Positions 1 through 11,619 are shown, numbered from the stretch's first letter. The stretch: 64,000 nucleotides of DNA from Timema cristinae (GCA_039000515.1 JBCFYV010011135.1:15427136-15491135), one strand, 5' to 3'. The notes: a model not told the origin generated them from the letters alone. A program made the numbers and translations.

Positions 1-130
1 GAAAGAAATTGACAGAGAAAGCGAGAGAAATTACAAAGTTTCATTATCGAAGAATAGAAGTGTAACGGGTGAATGGAAACTCTTCTGAAGTACAACCTTC
101 TATTTTATTGAAGTCAACTATCGAGTAGCT

Positions 131-430
131 CAGTGGTTTTTAAACTTCTTAGTCGTGGGACCAACACCAGGGAACAGCCGATTCGAGGACCCCTTGATGA
201 AGGATAAATGATTTTTTAATGTACTTATAAATTTACAGTATATTATAGGGATACATTATTCGTAATATATTTTAATGTAGATACAATTAAAAATAAAATA
301 TGTGGTTATTATATTTGTACATTTCATAATAACTGATGTAATTTATGTGAGGAATGGAACTGATTGTGTGACATCCCTGCACGAGTCTCGGGGACCCCTA
401 CGGGTCCGCGGACCACACTTTGAGAATATC
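131..430. mobile_element. hAT-like short inverted-repeat element (MITE relic)
   Basis: The left end CAGTGGTTTTTAAACTTC and the right end, read in reverse as TTCTCAAAGTGTGGTCCGCG, resemble hAT termini of the CAGTGGTTCTCAAA type. Both ends carry GGGACC/GGACCC motifs just inside. The interior is AT-rich and non-coding. No convincing 8-bp target duplication is visible, so the boundaries are approximate and the family call is by end similarity only. Confidence 0.45.
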
Positions 431-510
431 TAAAGTTTAACTTTTTCAAAATAACTATTTTTTTTTGCGTTCAATAATTGGTAACATTATTTTTTTTTTG
501 AATCAATAGT

Positions 511-630
511 ACCCGCTTAGGTGGCCGAATGATCAGAAGCGTCAGTCTTATTTTGGACTGGCCTGCTGATAACGGAAAGATCTGGGATCAAATCCCAATC
601 GGTTCTACTAAAGGGGATTTTTCTTGAATT
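511..630 (+). mobile_element. SINE-B head fragment
   Basis: It starts CCGCTTAGGTGGCCGAATGA, the tRNA-Leu-like head of SINE-B, and includes a decayed B box (GGGATCAAATCCC). It breaks off where an oppositely oriented SINE-B begins, so the two together form an inverted pair. Confidence 0.6.
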
Positions 631-637
631 ACGTATT

Positions 638-868
638 TATTTAGCACCGCTTCTTACTACCCATTCGGTTTATACGCTTAAGTACTAATTACGCTAATGA
701 ATTAGGAATTGGGAAGGTTGAATTTAGAGGAAGTGAGCCCACGTTTGCGTGGAGGGATAATGGAAAATCATTTAAAAACCACCACCACCACCCCCAGTTC
801 ACCCTACCGAGATTCGAACTTCAATCTCCCCGTCCTGGGAAGTGTAGCTTACGTCCTACCTACCTAAA
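638..868 (-). mobile_element. SINE-B copy, reverse orientation
   Basis: It runs from the tail (TTTAGCACCGC, then a TACCCATTCGG hairpin remnant) through the AGGAAGTG body to the B box (GAGATTCGAACTT in this orientation). The body has picked up a CCACCACCACC run near 780. The tRNA-like 5' end is degraded. Confidence 0.7.
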
Positions 869-924
869 ATATCAACATCCTTCTATTTAACCCCCCCCCC
901 CTCTATAGTATTACTTCCTATCCG

Positions 925-1215
925 ACACTTTAGGTCAGTCGGAATCGTGTCTGTCTACTGATCTAAGGCTCTCGGGTTTAATTCCTAGCATGGCCGAAAT
1001 ATTTATCATATCTTTGAGGATTCATGGGCTTAACCTTTTAAATTGATAAAGTAACGATCCAGGGACTGGATGTTGTGCCTATCCTAGCCTTAAGATAAAT
1101 TATAAGACATATGAAGCTACGACAGGCCTAGCTAGCCAGTAGTGGAAAATATATGGCTTGAATAAAAACTGACCCAGACCACAGGATGAAAACAGAAATG
1201 GATGTAAGGTAACAA
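925..1215 (+). mobile_element. SINE-E copy
   Basis: The tRNA-like head has an A box near CAGTCGGAATCG and a B box GGGTTTAATTCC. The SINE-E body follows, with AGACATATGAAGCTACGACA and GGCCTAGCTAGCCAGTAGTG, then CTGACCCAGACCACAG at the 3' end. Three other long copies in this window align along the same order of motifs (18622, 37602, and the fragment at 4165). Confidence 0.7.
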
Positions 1216-1238
1216 TATTTCCTATTGATTAAATATGA

Positions 1239-1392
1239 TGTGGGGAATGCCAGGCCTCCACCGTGGTTCGGATTCCACGTTAAACTGTAGGTCCTTCATT
1301 TCATCTCACAATCACCCTACCATTACACATTAGCGTAAGTGCGTATAACCCGAACGGATAGTAAGACGTGGTGCTAATAATAATAATAATAA
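1239..1392 (+). mobile_element. SINE-A, 5'-truncated, with perfect TSD
   Basis: It starts within TGTGGGGAATGCCAGG and runs to the CCCGAACGG hairpin and the (TAA)n tail. It is flanked by the identical 13-mer TGATTAAATATGA at 1226-1238 and 1393-1405, a direct signature of target-primed insertion. It lacks the tRNA-like head and therefore any internal pol III promoter. Confidence 0.9.
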
Positions 1393-1405
1393 TGATTAAA
1401 TATGA

Positions 1406-2058
1406 GACTGTGAGTGTGCTGAATTTGTCATTTTATAAAATTACTCGTGAATGTGTAAAATCGCCGAAATTCACTCTAACGATTTTGATTAAAATTTATA
1501 ACTTAATACTGTTGATCGTTATAAATAAGATGGTAATTCTCATTTTCTCATGAAAATGATGTTGAGGGTACTTTACATAGGATAAATTTTCCAATTTTCA
1601 TCATTTTATCACAACTATTTGAGATACGATATAACTTATTGTAAAGTTATATTACTATTAACGATACAAATCTTATATTTGAAATATATTTTTTTATAAA
1701 CCTATAATTTCAGAGCTATAAGAAAAAATATATACTACTTTTTAATTCAGGTCTTTGAAAATGAATTTGGTTCTTATGCTCTTTAGTGGACAAATATCTT
1801 TCTCTTTTCTCAATGTTTCTGTGTTACTAGTTCCTAATGCCATAGAGTAAGTAAAATCCGTTCACCATAGGAATTGTTTTCTTAAAGGTCCTTTTCTCTA
1901 CCAGAAATCTATTATATAGCAGGATATTGGTTGGAAAAAAGACCTTTAATAAAGTAATTCCTACCGTGAATGGAGTATAAGTAACAATGTATATTATTTT
2001 ATTTATGATATTTTGTGTAGTGTTTCTACAACTATATATAGACCTATCATTTCGTTTC

Positions 2059-2102
<44 letters not shown>

Positions 2103-2370
2103 AATTTTAGCACATGGCATCTTTAACCGGGAGAGATGTATAATATTAATTTCGGTCGCCTGTATGTAGACTATTAGCCGCTCTGGTGGAACAGAACGTT
2201 GCCCAGGGTACACCTATAACGTTTGTCTACACGTCATGTCTTCAATTAGATAATGTGATGATAGTTTATATGAAGGTGTAGAGCTAAGAAAGATCTTAAA
2301 ACCTAAAATGAGCCTAACTAACCACATTCTGATGATCGTTGAGATAATTCCCCTTTCGGGAAAAATGCTC
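1406..2370. other. AT-rich stretch, nothing recognised apart from a TA run
   Basis: I see no gene. ORFs here are short and have AT-biased composition typical of non-coding sequence. The only structure is the TA microsatellite at 2061-2101. Confidence 0.5.
2061..2101. repeat. (TA)n microsatellite
   Basis: About 20 TA units with one interruption near the right end. Confidence 0.95.
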
Positions 2371-2432
2371 ATGTTGCCAGCCGTGAAACGAACCCGTAGT
2401 CAGGTGCATTGACCACTATACCACGTGACCAG
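2371..2432 (-). other. tRNA-like SINE head fragment
   Basis: On the minus strand it reads GGTCACGTGGTATAGTGGTC, an A-box match, followed by a B-box-like GGGTTCGTTTCA. It resembles the SINE-D head but the body is not recognisable. Confidence 0.45.
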
Positions 2433-2447
2433 TTGTCTTACTTCCTG

Positions 2448-2670
2448 TTTCAGATTATACACATATGTTCTAATTACGCTAATCAGCTAGAGGTGAGGAA
2501 GAATCAATTTAGAAGAAATGTACCCGCACTTGCGTGGAGAGAGTATAAAGTCATTTAGGAAAACTTACCCTCAGTACACCCGATTGGGATTGAACCCCGA
2601 TCACCTCATCATAGGCAGCCAATCTTTTGCGAGAGTGACGCCTTAAACCCTGCGACCAACGAAGCAGGTG
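2448..2670 (-). mobile_element. SINE-B copy lacking its 3' tail
   Basis: The body motif ACTTGCGTGGAGAGAGTATA, then CAGTACACCCGATTGGGATT and the reverse of the head (GCGACCAACGAAGCAGG) place it in SINE-B. The AAT tail and CCCGTTCGGG hairpin are missing on the left. Confidence 0.75.
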
Positions 2671-2679
2671 AGATTATAG

Positions 2680-4160
2680 TTAAAGGTCTTGCAGTTATAA
2701 GTATTAATATAAACAATCTCTTTTTTTTTAATGTTTTATCACTTATCATAAATATTACGAAGGGGACAAAATATCAACAACAACCCAAAATTAATTTTAA
2801 TTAAGGTAATTCAAACATTTTTTTTAAAAAAGAAAACAATTCTAAGCTTTTATATTAACAAAGTTCATTGTTCAACAAGACTACGCAGAACATTTATTTT
2901 TATGAAGAGTTCTTATTGCAGCAATTAAGGACGAAGGTAAAAAAAAATATTCGCCAACACATTCTTTATCTCACCAAGGAAGGAACAAACTTATATTCCC
3001 TTCGCAAGTTAGAAGCACCTGTGCGGCTTTGGATGAAGCGGACATTACGGCAAATTACCTAGACTGCGGCCACCTGTGCTTCCATAGCGCAAACTCTGGT
3101 AATGGCGCCCATATTACACCGTGTTCCCCTATACTGCGGGTAATTAGAGCAGCACGGGGATCGTCGCCAAAGGGCTGAAACGATGGTGATTGATGGGTGG
3201 GGGATGGAATAAGCGACTTTATAGCAACTCCATTCTCAAGGAGTCTAACAGTTTTGATATTAAAGGGCCTTAAATATTTTAAACTCTTTCAAACTTATGA
3301 CCCATAAAGTTTTTACTTGAATTTATGGCTATGAATTCAAAACTAAGAGGGATGAAAGGGGAAGTGAGGCATTTGATTCACCCCCTCCTGCCCCAAACTA
3401 TTGCCAATAATTTTACTTAACTTTAATAATTTTCATGATTTTGTTGGTAAGGAGTAATTTAAGATACAAATATTTAAGAAAGAAAATTTTGAATTTTATA
3501 TAATACCTACTAGTTGCTTGATGCTTTGTGTGAATAACTCCCCATCAAGTAGTCATGTAATGTGTTGATAAATTAATCTTATTTTAAAATATAAAATTTA
3601 AATATATGAATTTATGAACAATTTTAAGTTGATAAATAGGTTTGCTAATTAAAAGTTACTAATTAAATAACAAATCGGTGAAAATGTATTTTTGGGAAGA
3701 TTTATGAGAATTTAATTTGACAATTTTGTTATTACTCTTAAAATTAAATGTTAATAAGATTCAATAGAAGAGTCTGTTGTAAAACATTAAAATAATAAAG
3801 GATGTTTTAGGTAGGCCTATTTGTAAAATTTATAAATTTGAAGATAATTTATCAAAATGATAGTAAAATTAAAAATACAAAGTTTTCATTCCTTATCTGT
3901 TTACTTGTGATCCTATTTCCATAAGAATTGTGGATGACTATGCCATCAAACATCTTACAACAAAAACATGTTTCAGGTCTTAGAATGGGACGTAGGCCTG
4001 GATGTTGTTCCAAACAATTACATATTTATTTAATGTTTAAAACACGCAATAGTGGTTTAAATGTTGGGCTCAATAAGTCTGTTTTTTATTCCCGGTTATG
4101 GTGAGGTTTGAATTATATTCAAATTTATTAAGGGTGTTTTATTTCTTAAATACTTTTTCA
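2680..4160. other. No recognised element
   Basis: A moderately GC-rich patch lies at about 2990-3200 inside AT-rich sequence. A 64-codon frame there shows no recognisable motif. I can support no gene. Confidence 0.5.
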
Positions 4161-4164
4161 CTCT

Positions 4165-4318
4165 CTCAGTCCAGAAACTTATCTCAGTTCGTAGTGCGTC
4201 TGACTTCTTAGCAAAGGGTTCTGGTAGCGATTCCCATCATAGTTGAAAATGTATAATTGGTGTAATATTGGCTTACTCCTTTCACAGTGATAAATTAACG
4301 GTATGGGGTTGAGTATTG
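4165..4318 (+). mobile_element. SINE-E 5' fragment
   Basis: The head (TATCTCAGTTCGTAGTGCGT, B-box-like GGTAGCGATTCCC) and the start of the body (CCTTTCACAGTGATAAATTA) match SINE-E. The rest is lost. Confidence 0.55.
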
Positions 4319-4394
4319 TGTGTGTTATATATTTAAGCTAGTTTATAAGTCGTGTTCTGATATAATTAGTCAGTATATAAAGTGTCCGTTAGAT

Positions 4395-4535
4395 ACCTCA
4401 AACCAACAAAACTACACTCCCAATCATGTAAATCTGGGTACATTTCCTCTGAGTTCTACCTTACTCCTCCTTAACCCCACTAGTGTAAGTAAGCGGATAT
4501 CCAGGAAGGATATTAAGACGTGGTGCACGTAGAAA
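4395..4535 (+). mobile_element. SINE-B 3' fragment
   Basis: TACATTTCCTCTGAGTTCTA, then ATTAAGACGTGGTGC, follow the SINE-B body and tail order. The hairpin CCCGAACGGG is decayed. Confidence 0.5.
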
Positions 4536-4544
4536 ATCAAGTAA

Positions 4545-5730
4545 CATGTCAATATAAATGTCATATATCAAGAATGTAGTTTCAGGTTAAGTCGTTATCA
4601 ACCCACTCATACCTGTCATGGCAACCTCTCCCTTCTATGCTATAATTTGGTTGTCATTTTCTTGCTTTGCCTAATTTTTTTTTTACTATCTCGCAGCCTC
4701 TATAGAAGAGAGGAAATAATGTTTTTGTAAAAAAAAAAATCGAGATCTTGATCAATGTCGACATATATCTCCAATTTTCAAATCCCCACAACTCTTTGAG
4801 TTATAAAATAGCTTGTCATTCAACTATTAAAAATAAAAAAAACCTTTTAATTGAAATACATTTGTATGGAACCACCAATACTCTCCATTTTATAAGAACA
4901 TATATTTTAAATGTAGTTTTGCAAAAGTGGGAGCTTATTGTTATGGTCTTTGGTAGACAAAAAAGTACTATTTTTCTCATTTATTTTGTAACAGTGTATA
5001 TTATTTAAATTATTCTCTATGGTAGAATGTGATACTCTTTTTTCTATTAAAGTATATTATTTTGTTTTATGTATCTTAAATATGTGCTGTAGAAGTGCGG
5101 TTTGAAACGGAATCCAATAGGTCGATGTGACGTTGGTTTGGGTATGTTGAGTGGATGAGTGTGGATTTAGTGACTGAGGCAAATATATGAAGGTAGAGTG
5201 TGTGGATCAAAAGGAGGGAGTAAGCCATGTAAGACGTGTCTAAATTTTGTAGACGAATGTGTGAAAAAGATAAATATTAAGAGTTTTAAGAATATAAGAG
5301 CAAACATCACTCGGTGTATGGATGTTGTTAAAGAGAAGGAAGTATGCAAGGATAGGGAAGTGTGGAGAAAGTTAGTGAGGATAGATTAAGTACGGAGTTG
5401 TTTTTTGAGCTATATGCACAGTTTCTTGTCTACCTCTTAAGGGAATGGCATGATTTGGTAGGTATGTATGTGATATATAACGTATCATTTATTTTTACGA
5501 GCTCCTCGTTTTACCTACAGCTCCGTGATATCCGTGTATTTACAACTTAGCTGGACAATCTCGCGGGAATTCCCAGTCGATACGCGTAAAAGAAAACTAT
5601 ATCGTAAGCAAAGTTAAATTTTTTTAGTCTTCTAAGCCCACCTCTTTATATCAAGCATGGTTGTTTTAAATAAAATTTGAGTGATCAAAATTACTTTATC
5701 ACTAATAATAGGTAGTTATATAGGAACATA
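4545..5730. other. AT-rich stretch, nothing recognised
   Basis: Short frames on both strands overlap around 5167-5550 and lack family motifs or an intron/exon signature I can defend. Confidence 0.5.
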
Positions 5731-5742
5731 AAATTGCTTGAT

Positions 5743-5749
5743 TATTATG

Positions 5750-5783
<34 letters not shown>

Positions 5784-5930
5784 GCACCGCGTCTTATTAC
5801 CCGTTCGGGTTATACGCACTTACGCTAATGTGTAATGGTAGGGTGATTGTGAGATGAAATGAAGTACCTACAGTTTAACGTAGAATCCGAACCACGGTGG
5901 CGGCCAGGCATTCCCCACATTCACAAGATG
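5743..5930 (-). mobile_element. SINE-A, 5'-truncated, with TSD
   Basis: An (ATT)n tail leads into GCACCGCGTCTTATTACCCG and the SINE-A body, ending in CCCCACATTCACAAGATG. The flanking duplication AAATTGCTTGAT lies at 5731-5742 and 5931-5942. The head is absent, and truncation falls close to that of the copies at 1239 and 59311. Confidence 0.9.
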
Positions 5931-5942
5931 AAATTGCTTGAT

Positions 5943-6503
5943 AATATGAAAATATATATAGACTTTATTTTTAGAAAGGTGTGAACATAAAGTATTTTAG
6001 GAACGACTGGATTATATAAATAAATATACGATATGTAAAACAAATAAAATCCAGGATAGAGTGAAGAAATGATAGCTGATAACGGAACCTTATAACGACA
6101 TGATTTTATCAAGCCCTTAGATTAATTAATAACAAATGTAATATGATATTATATTCAAAATTTAGTAATGCTAATATACTTTCAGCTGTATGGTTGCATT
6201 ATATGTCAAGGTATTTCATCTCTCTTTCTTCTTTGGAAGTACAAAAGCGTGGAGGGAGTAAATGGGGCAATGCAATGTAATACATACGTAGTAGAAAATT
6301 CGAGAAGGTAGACATTCTCTGATGTATAATCTTAGTAAGTGGAAATTCAACCCTTACGCTTAGCTGAAATTTCGTATAGGTCGCATTTCTACACCACGTC
6401 AGGTATATAATTTAACGGTTTAATCTAATGAGGTAGCCTACGTGTGATATTGGGTCACATAATCACTTTGTTCGGATCAGTGATAGCCAATTTAATTATA
6501 TTA
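5943..6503. other. No recognised element
   Basis: Ordinary AT-rich sequence. I see no gene or repeat family shared with the rest of the window. Confidence 0.5.
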
Positions 6504-6516
6504 CTTGAATAATTTA

Positions 6517-6793
6517 TTATTATTATTAGCACCGCGTCTTACTACCCATTCCGGTTATACGCACTTACGCTAATGTGTAATGGTAGGGTGATTGTGAGAT
6601 GAAATGAAGGACCTACAGTTTAACGTGGAATCCGAACCACGGTGGAGACCTGGCATTCCCCACATTCACAAGATGTCTTGTCAGATGTGAAGGAAGGGTT
6701 TGGTAATCAGATAAATTTGTGCCGGGAGCGAGGATTGAACCCCGGCCGCCAGCACAGAAGTCTGACACCATTACCCCTAGACCACCAGGTCAC
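6517..6793 (-). mobile_element. SINE-A, full length, with TSD
   Basis: It is complete from the (ATT)n tail to the tRNA-like head. Read on the minus strand, the head has an A box TGGTCTAGGGG and a B box GGGTTCAATCC, resembling tRNA-Glu at its 5' end. The flanking duplication CTTGAATAATTTA lies at 6504-6516 and 6794-6806. The A box and B box suggest it could be transcribed by pol III, although the copy has point changes. Confidence 0.92.
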
Positions 6794-6806
6794 CTTGAAT
6801 AATTTA

Positions 6807-7129
6807 AATCTAAAGCTAAATCTAATAATAAATCACACTCACATAATGTTTACAGTATTGTCACCCGAAAAGTGGCGTCATGTTTAGCTTGAGCCAATAG
6901 CCATGTCAGTCCAACTATCGTGCATATAAAGGTCTACACACATTTTTAAATAATTAACTTGTGTAAAGATTTACTTGCGTGACAGTTGAGTTTGTTTGGA
7001 TTAATAATTAAGAGAAGAAACAAGAGAAAACCTAAATGAGAAAGTGGTTAGCAAGGAGGCATCATCTAGGTGGATCAAAGTTATTGGTTGAGTTGGAGGT
7101 GGATGATTCAAAAAGCTACATAAATCACT
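6807..7129. other. No recognised element
   Basis: Plain AT-rich sequence between a SINE and repeat F1. Confidence 0.5.
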
Positions 7130-7545
7130 TAACAGCGTTCCTCATATCAGGCCCAACTCGGCTCTCGGCTCGCGCGAGATATGGGAGTAAAAGGGAAAAT
7201 AAAAGACCTACGATCTGCCAGAAAGGTGTGCAGTGCATTCGTATTTGAATGATTACTCGACATTTTCCGGGGCGACGATGGGGGACAAAGCGACAAAGTT
7301 TCTTGTTAGTAACTGCAGTATGTCCCTGTTATGACAGAATGAAGATCTAAGCACAATGCTCATCTGTGAAGCCATTCTAAAATTGTCAAAAACGGCCTTT
7401 TCTACCCAGTTTTTATCCAACTCTTTATCTCCATTAATGTTCAATCATAAATGATCCACGTGTTATAGGGTTTGTGTAAATTTACTGTTTCTAGCTGACT
7501 GTTTCACAGAGTTGATGGGCATATGATGCACGCTTTTAAACAGCC
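7130..7545. repeat. Dispersed repeat F, copy 1
   Basis: It shares long stretches with 39234-39672 (inverted) and 50408-50670 (direct): CATCTGTGAAGCCATT, TTCTTGTTAGTAACTGCAG, CTCGCGCGAGATATGG and GTGTGCAGTGCATTCGTATT. The minus strand keeps a 63-codon open frame whose last residues (VALSP, then ENVE, then stop) are mirrored in copy 2. This suggests a decayed transposable-element protein of unknown family. Confidence 0.65.
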
Positions 7546-8896
7546 TCAGTGTGTTTGTCTGTGTATCCCTTGGAGTTCGAATTAAAATGGTTCTACTGTA
7601 TAAAATTTGAGTCCCTATTTTAGTGTCACAAAAGATTTCCTATGAAATAATGACATTCATTCTTGATGTGATGGGTTACGTAACATAGGTTGAAGGTGGC
7701 AGGTTTTTTTTAAAAAAAAGGTAAGAAAAAATCGTCACTTGGCTAATGGATGACCACTGTTCAATAATGTATAACATCTTGAGACATCTAGTCCGCGTGG
7801 CCACCTATGCGGGGGGCAGTCTTCTGTTTTGCCTACATTTCCTCCCAACAATACACTTCATCCTCCACCACCCTAAAAATCTACATTGTAGGAAGTGTAA
7901 AGCCGTGAGAGGGTGAAAAGAGAGGTAGGGTGATTTGTAGAGGTTGTTGGGGATGGGAGTGACAAGGGAGGGATGTGAAGGGAGAGGGTGGTGGTGGTGC
8001 GAGTTGAGAGTTTTGAAAATGGACTTCCCTATCATCCCGTCAAATTTCCTATACTAGTCTACTTGTCATCTCATTCTTCTGTGACGGCGTAATAAGAGGG
8101 TCGCGCCGTTGGATGATGCAAAAAATCGGAAAAAAAAAATAGAATAAAAGCTCGGCGATCCTTTGGTCTCTCCATTAGCGACAACACCCCAACCTCCCAC
8201 TTACCCCAACCCCACCCTTCCCTCTCACAATTTTTTCGACATTTTGAAAAAATAGTCCAACTCATGAGATGGTGTGCTTAAGAAACCCCCTCCTTCGCCA
8301 ACCCCTATTGAATCTATAGCAAATGGAAGAGAGGGTGCAAATGAATAGGAAACATTTTTTTCCCCCCTTTACTCAGTCAAATTTCTTTCACTACCAGTAT
8401 ATTCCCTTTCCATCTATTTTTTATTTTATTTTTTAAATTGTATCATTGTATAGTTTTGTCAGCACAGTCCCCCCACCCCCCCACCCCCTAGTTTTGAGAA
8501 TCATTACATGACTGTTCTACTTTCACTCTATTCTTTCATTACATTTTTTTTTCTTTAATGACAAATTAGCGTCGGGTATTTTTGCGGCATACAAAATAAA
8601 GGGGGATAGAAATCTTTTTCAGAATTGTATTTAAATCTCCTCCTTTTGATACTAACTTCTTTTGAGTTTCACTTGATCTATAGATGCATTAATGTACCTC
8701 TAGCTAGAATGACCCAACCCTTTTCTATCCTCTCCAAACTGTAAATTCTGCTTAGCACAAAGTGCTTAGCTCTGACTTGTGTACACTACAATTATTATAT
8801 ACTTGTCCTAATGTAGAACTAGAAAAGTTACTAGATCTAGGTTCACTTATTCATGCGTAAGGCTATGTTGTATGCAGATGTAAATTTTGATAGATA
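7546..8896. other. Unique sequence with strand-biased purine/pyrimidine blocks
   Basis: Alternating C+T-rich and G+A-rich blocks (about 7820-8030 and 8160-8500) give long low-complexity frames on the minus strand. No protein family is recognisable. No SINE or foldback copy is seen. Confidence 0.45.
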
Positions 8897-10380
8897 TTAT
8901 CAATACCTAAACTCTAACTATTAGTTTTGTGAACAGTAGATTTCACTCCCTCCCTGTTATTATCATTACTACAGTCTTACTAGTAGTTCTGTGAACAGTA
9001 TACCTCTCTCCCTCCATGTTATTATCAATACCTAAACTCTAACTATTAGTTCTGTGAACAGTAGACCTCCCTCCATGTTATTAACGTTACTATAGTCTTA
9101 CTAGTAGTTCTGTGAACAGTAGACCTCCCTCCATGTTATTATCAATACCTAAACTCTAACTATTAGTTCTGTGAACAATAGACCTCCCTCCATGTTATTA
9201 ACGTTACTACAGTCTTACTAGTAGTTCTGTGAACAGTAGACCTCCCTCCATGTTATTATCGTTACTACAGTCTTACTAGTAGTTCTGTGAAAAGTAGACC
9301 TCCCTCCATGTTATTAACGTTACTATAGTCTTACTAGTAGTTCTGTGAACAGTATACCTCTCTCCCTCCATGTTATTATCAATACCTAAACTCTAACTAT
9401 TAGTTCTGTGAACAATAGACCTCCCTCCATGTTATTAACGTTACTACAGTCTTACTAGTAGTTCTGTGAACAGTAGACCTCCCTCCATGTTATTATCGTT
9501 ACTACAGTCTTACTAGTAGTTCTGTGAAAAGTAGACCTCCCTCCATGTTATTAACGTTACTATAGTCTTACTATTATTTCTGTGAACAGTAGATCTCTAT
9601 CTATGTTATTATCGCTACTACAATATTACTAGTAGTTCTGTGAACAGTAGACCTCCCTCCATGTTATTAACGTTACTACAGTCTTACTAGTAGTTCTGTG
9701 AACAGTAGACCTCCCTCCATGTTATTAACGTTACTATAGTCTTACTATTAGTTCTGTGAACAATAGACCTCTATCCAGGTTATTATCGCTACTACAATCT
9801 TACTAGTAGTTCTGTGAACAGTAGACCTCCCTCCATGTTATTATCGTTACTACAGTTTTACTAGTAGTTCTGTGAACAGTAGACCTCTATCTATGTTATC
9901 GCTACTACAATCTTACTAGTAGTTCTGTGAACAGTAGACCTCCCTCCATGTTATTATCGTTACTACAGTTTTACTAGTAGTTCTGTGAACAGTAGACCTC
10001 TATCTATGTTATTATCGCTACTACAATCTTACTAGTAGTTCTGTGAACAGTAGACCTCCCTCCATGTTATTAACGTTACTATAGTCTTACTATTATTTCT
10101 GTGAACAGTAGACCTCTATCTATGTTATTATCGCTACTACAATCTTACTAGTAGTTCTGTGAACAGTAGACCTCCCTCCATGTTATTATCGTTACTACAG
10201 TTTTACTAGTAGTTCTGTGAACAGTAGACCTCCCTCCATGTTATTGTCGTTACTACAGTCTTACTAGTAGTTCTGTGAACAGTAGACCTCCCTCCATGTT
10301 ATTATCGTTACTACAGTCTTACTAGTAGTTCTGTGAACAATAGACCTCGCTCCCTCCATGTTATTATCGTCACTACAGTA
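8897..10380. repeat. 58-bp tandem array, about 25 copies
   Basis: The unit contains ACCTCCCTCCATGTTATTA, then CGTTACTACAG, CTTACTAGTAG and TTCTGTGAACAGTAG. Unit variants include a divergent one reading TCAATACCTAAACTCTAACT in place of the CGTTACTACAG segment. The variants recur in blocks on the left side, indicating duplication of multi-unit segments. The unit length (not divisible by 3) and stops argue against coding. Confidence 0.95.
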
Positions 10381-10441
10381 TAAAAGTTTCTTCTTAGATT
10401 TGAAGTTGATAATTTTCCTTGTTGAACAAGCTAGATAGAAT

Positions 10442-10442
<1 letters not shown>

Positions 10443-10526
<84 letters not shown>
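10443..10526. repeat. Compound (TC)n(TA)n microsatellite
   Basis: About 12 TC units followed by about 30 TA units, ending in CACACACC. A SINE-like tail fragment (CACGTCTTACCCCTCGTTCG) lies just to the right. Confidence 0.95.
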
Positions 10527-10531
<5 letters not shown>

Positions 10532-10558
10532 CACGTCTTACCCCTCGTTCGGAATATC

Positions 10559-11369
10559 TACTTAGATATTATCAATAGTGCGTTATATTGATTGACATGG
10601 TTTAAGACATAATTATTGCTATATATGTAAAGATTTTTAAAAATACACCCAAGTTACTTGATCGATTGCTTAAAATTTTAAATTCAAATCACTTGAGATG
10701 TGCTATCAAACGAAGCACCTTCCAAGCGGCCGCCATATTGTAACGGTAACGAGATCTAAAAACCTTGTAAGCTACATACTTTGTCTGGCCCAGGCTCAAA
10801 GAATGTCCCTGCTATATTTAGTTAAAATTGTTCAAAGAATATGACGGCTATCGTGGAAAATAAATCTTGATAATCGAACAAACAGACAAATTGGGAAATG
10901 GCAAGTTACAACAAGTCCTCGTTACGCTCGGGCAATATAGGATAATAGTACAATTTTTACCAACTATGAGGGGGAAAAGTTGGTATTTTCTAAAATATTC
11001 CTATTGAGCCGTCCTGGATCTTATCTGGACTGATCCTGAGAAAAAAAAATTATTAGTTTGTAATACACATAAATTAAAATTAAAATTAAATTTAATATAA
11101 TTGAAATGTCTATTCAAAAACGTTTATGTCCATCGTAAGAGTTACTATTCATAACTGATTATATAAGCCAATAGCTTAAAAAGTGGGGGTTTGGGGGGAG
11201 GCTACCTCCTATAATTCGATGGACCCCTTAAGGGGGGCTAAGGTTATTGTAAAATTTTCTAGCGGACCCCCATAGGAAAATAAGCTTTTTACACCTATAA
11301 TATCAGCACAATGTAGCTAAAAAAAACTAACTTAATTCTAAAACACGGACAAAATCCCACGACCATTAA
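10559..11369. other. Mostly unique sequence
   Basis: CGGCCGCCATATTG near 10731 resembles a YY1/Pho-type site, but isolated matches are expected by chance. G-rich and C-rich runs at 11185-11290 form a weak inverted pair. No gene is seen. Confidence 0.4.
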
Positions 11370-11503
11370 TTTTCCACTGTGAAATAGGTACACCCCCTCC
11401 CCTCAATTTCACCAATTTAAGTTTTTCGGCCATGTCCGAGATCAAACACGCCGCCCTTAGTTCATTAGACCGAGGCGTTACCTGCTGAGCCAACGTACAT
11501 TTA
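11370..11503 (-). mobile_element. SINE-E-like head fragment
   Basis: TTTTTCGGCCATGTCCGAGA is the junction between the SINE-E head and body, in reverse orientation. The sequence ends near GCTGAGCCAACG, the presumed 5' side of the tRNA-like region. The copy is strongly diverged. Confidence 0.5.
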
Positions 11504-11619
11504 CATTTAGCAAGCTCTTGCTTTAAAAAAAAAGAGAAGATATCTGAAAACTGAATTACCTATCATAAGTTTTCTTTCGTTAATTTGGTGTGTTAGACTA
11601 TTTATTTTCTTTATATAGA

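Noticed and set aside
8897..10380. CRISPR array
   Set aside because: Units are contiguous tandem copies with no unique spacers, in a eukaryotic repeat context. The same applies to the other three arrays.
10725..10750. YY1/Pho-type site as a Polycomb element
   Set aside because: A single site without companion GAGA or other motifs is expected by chance in 64 kb.
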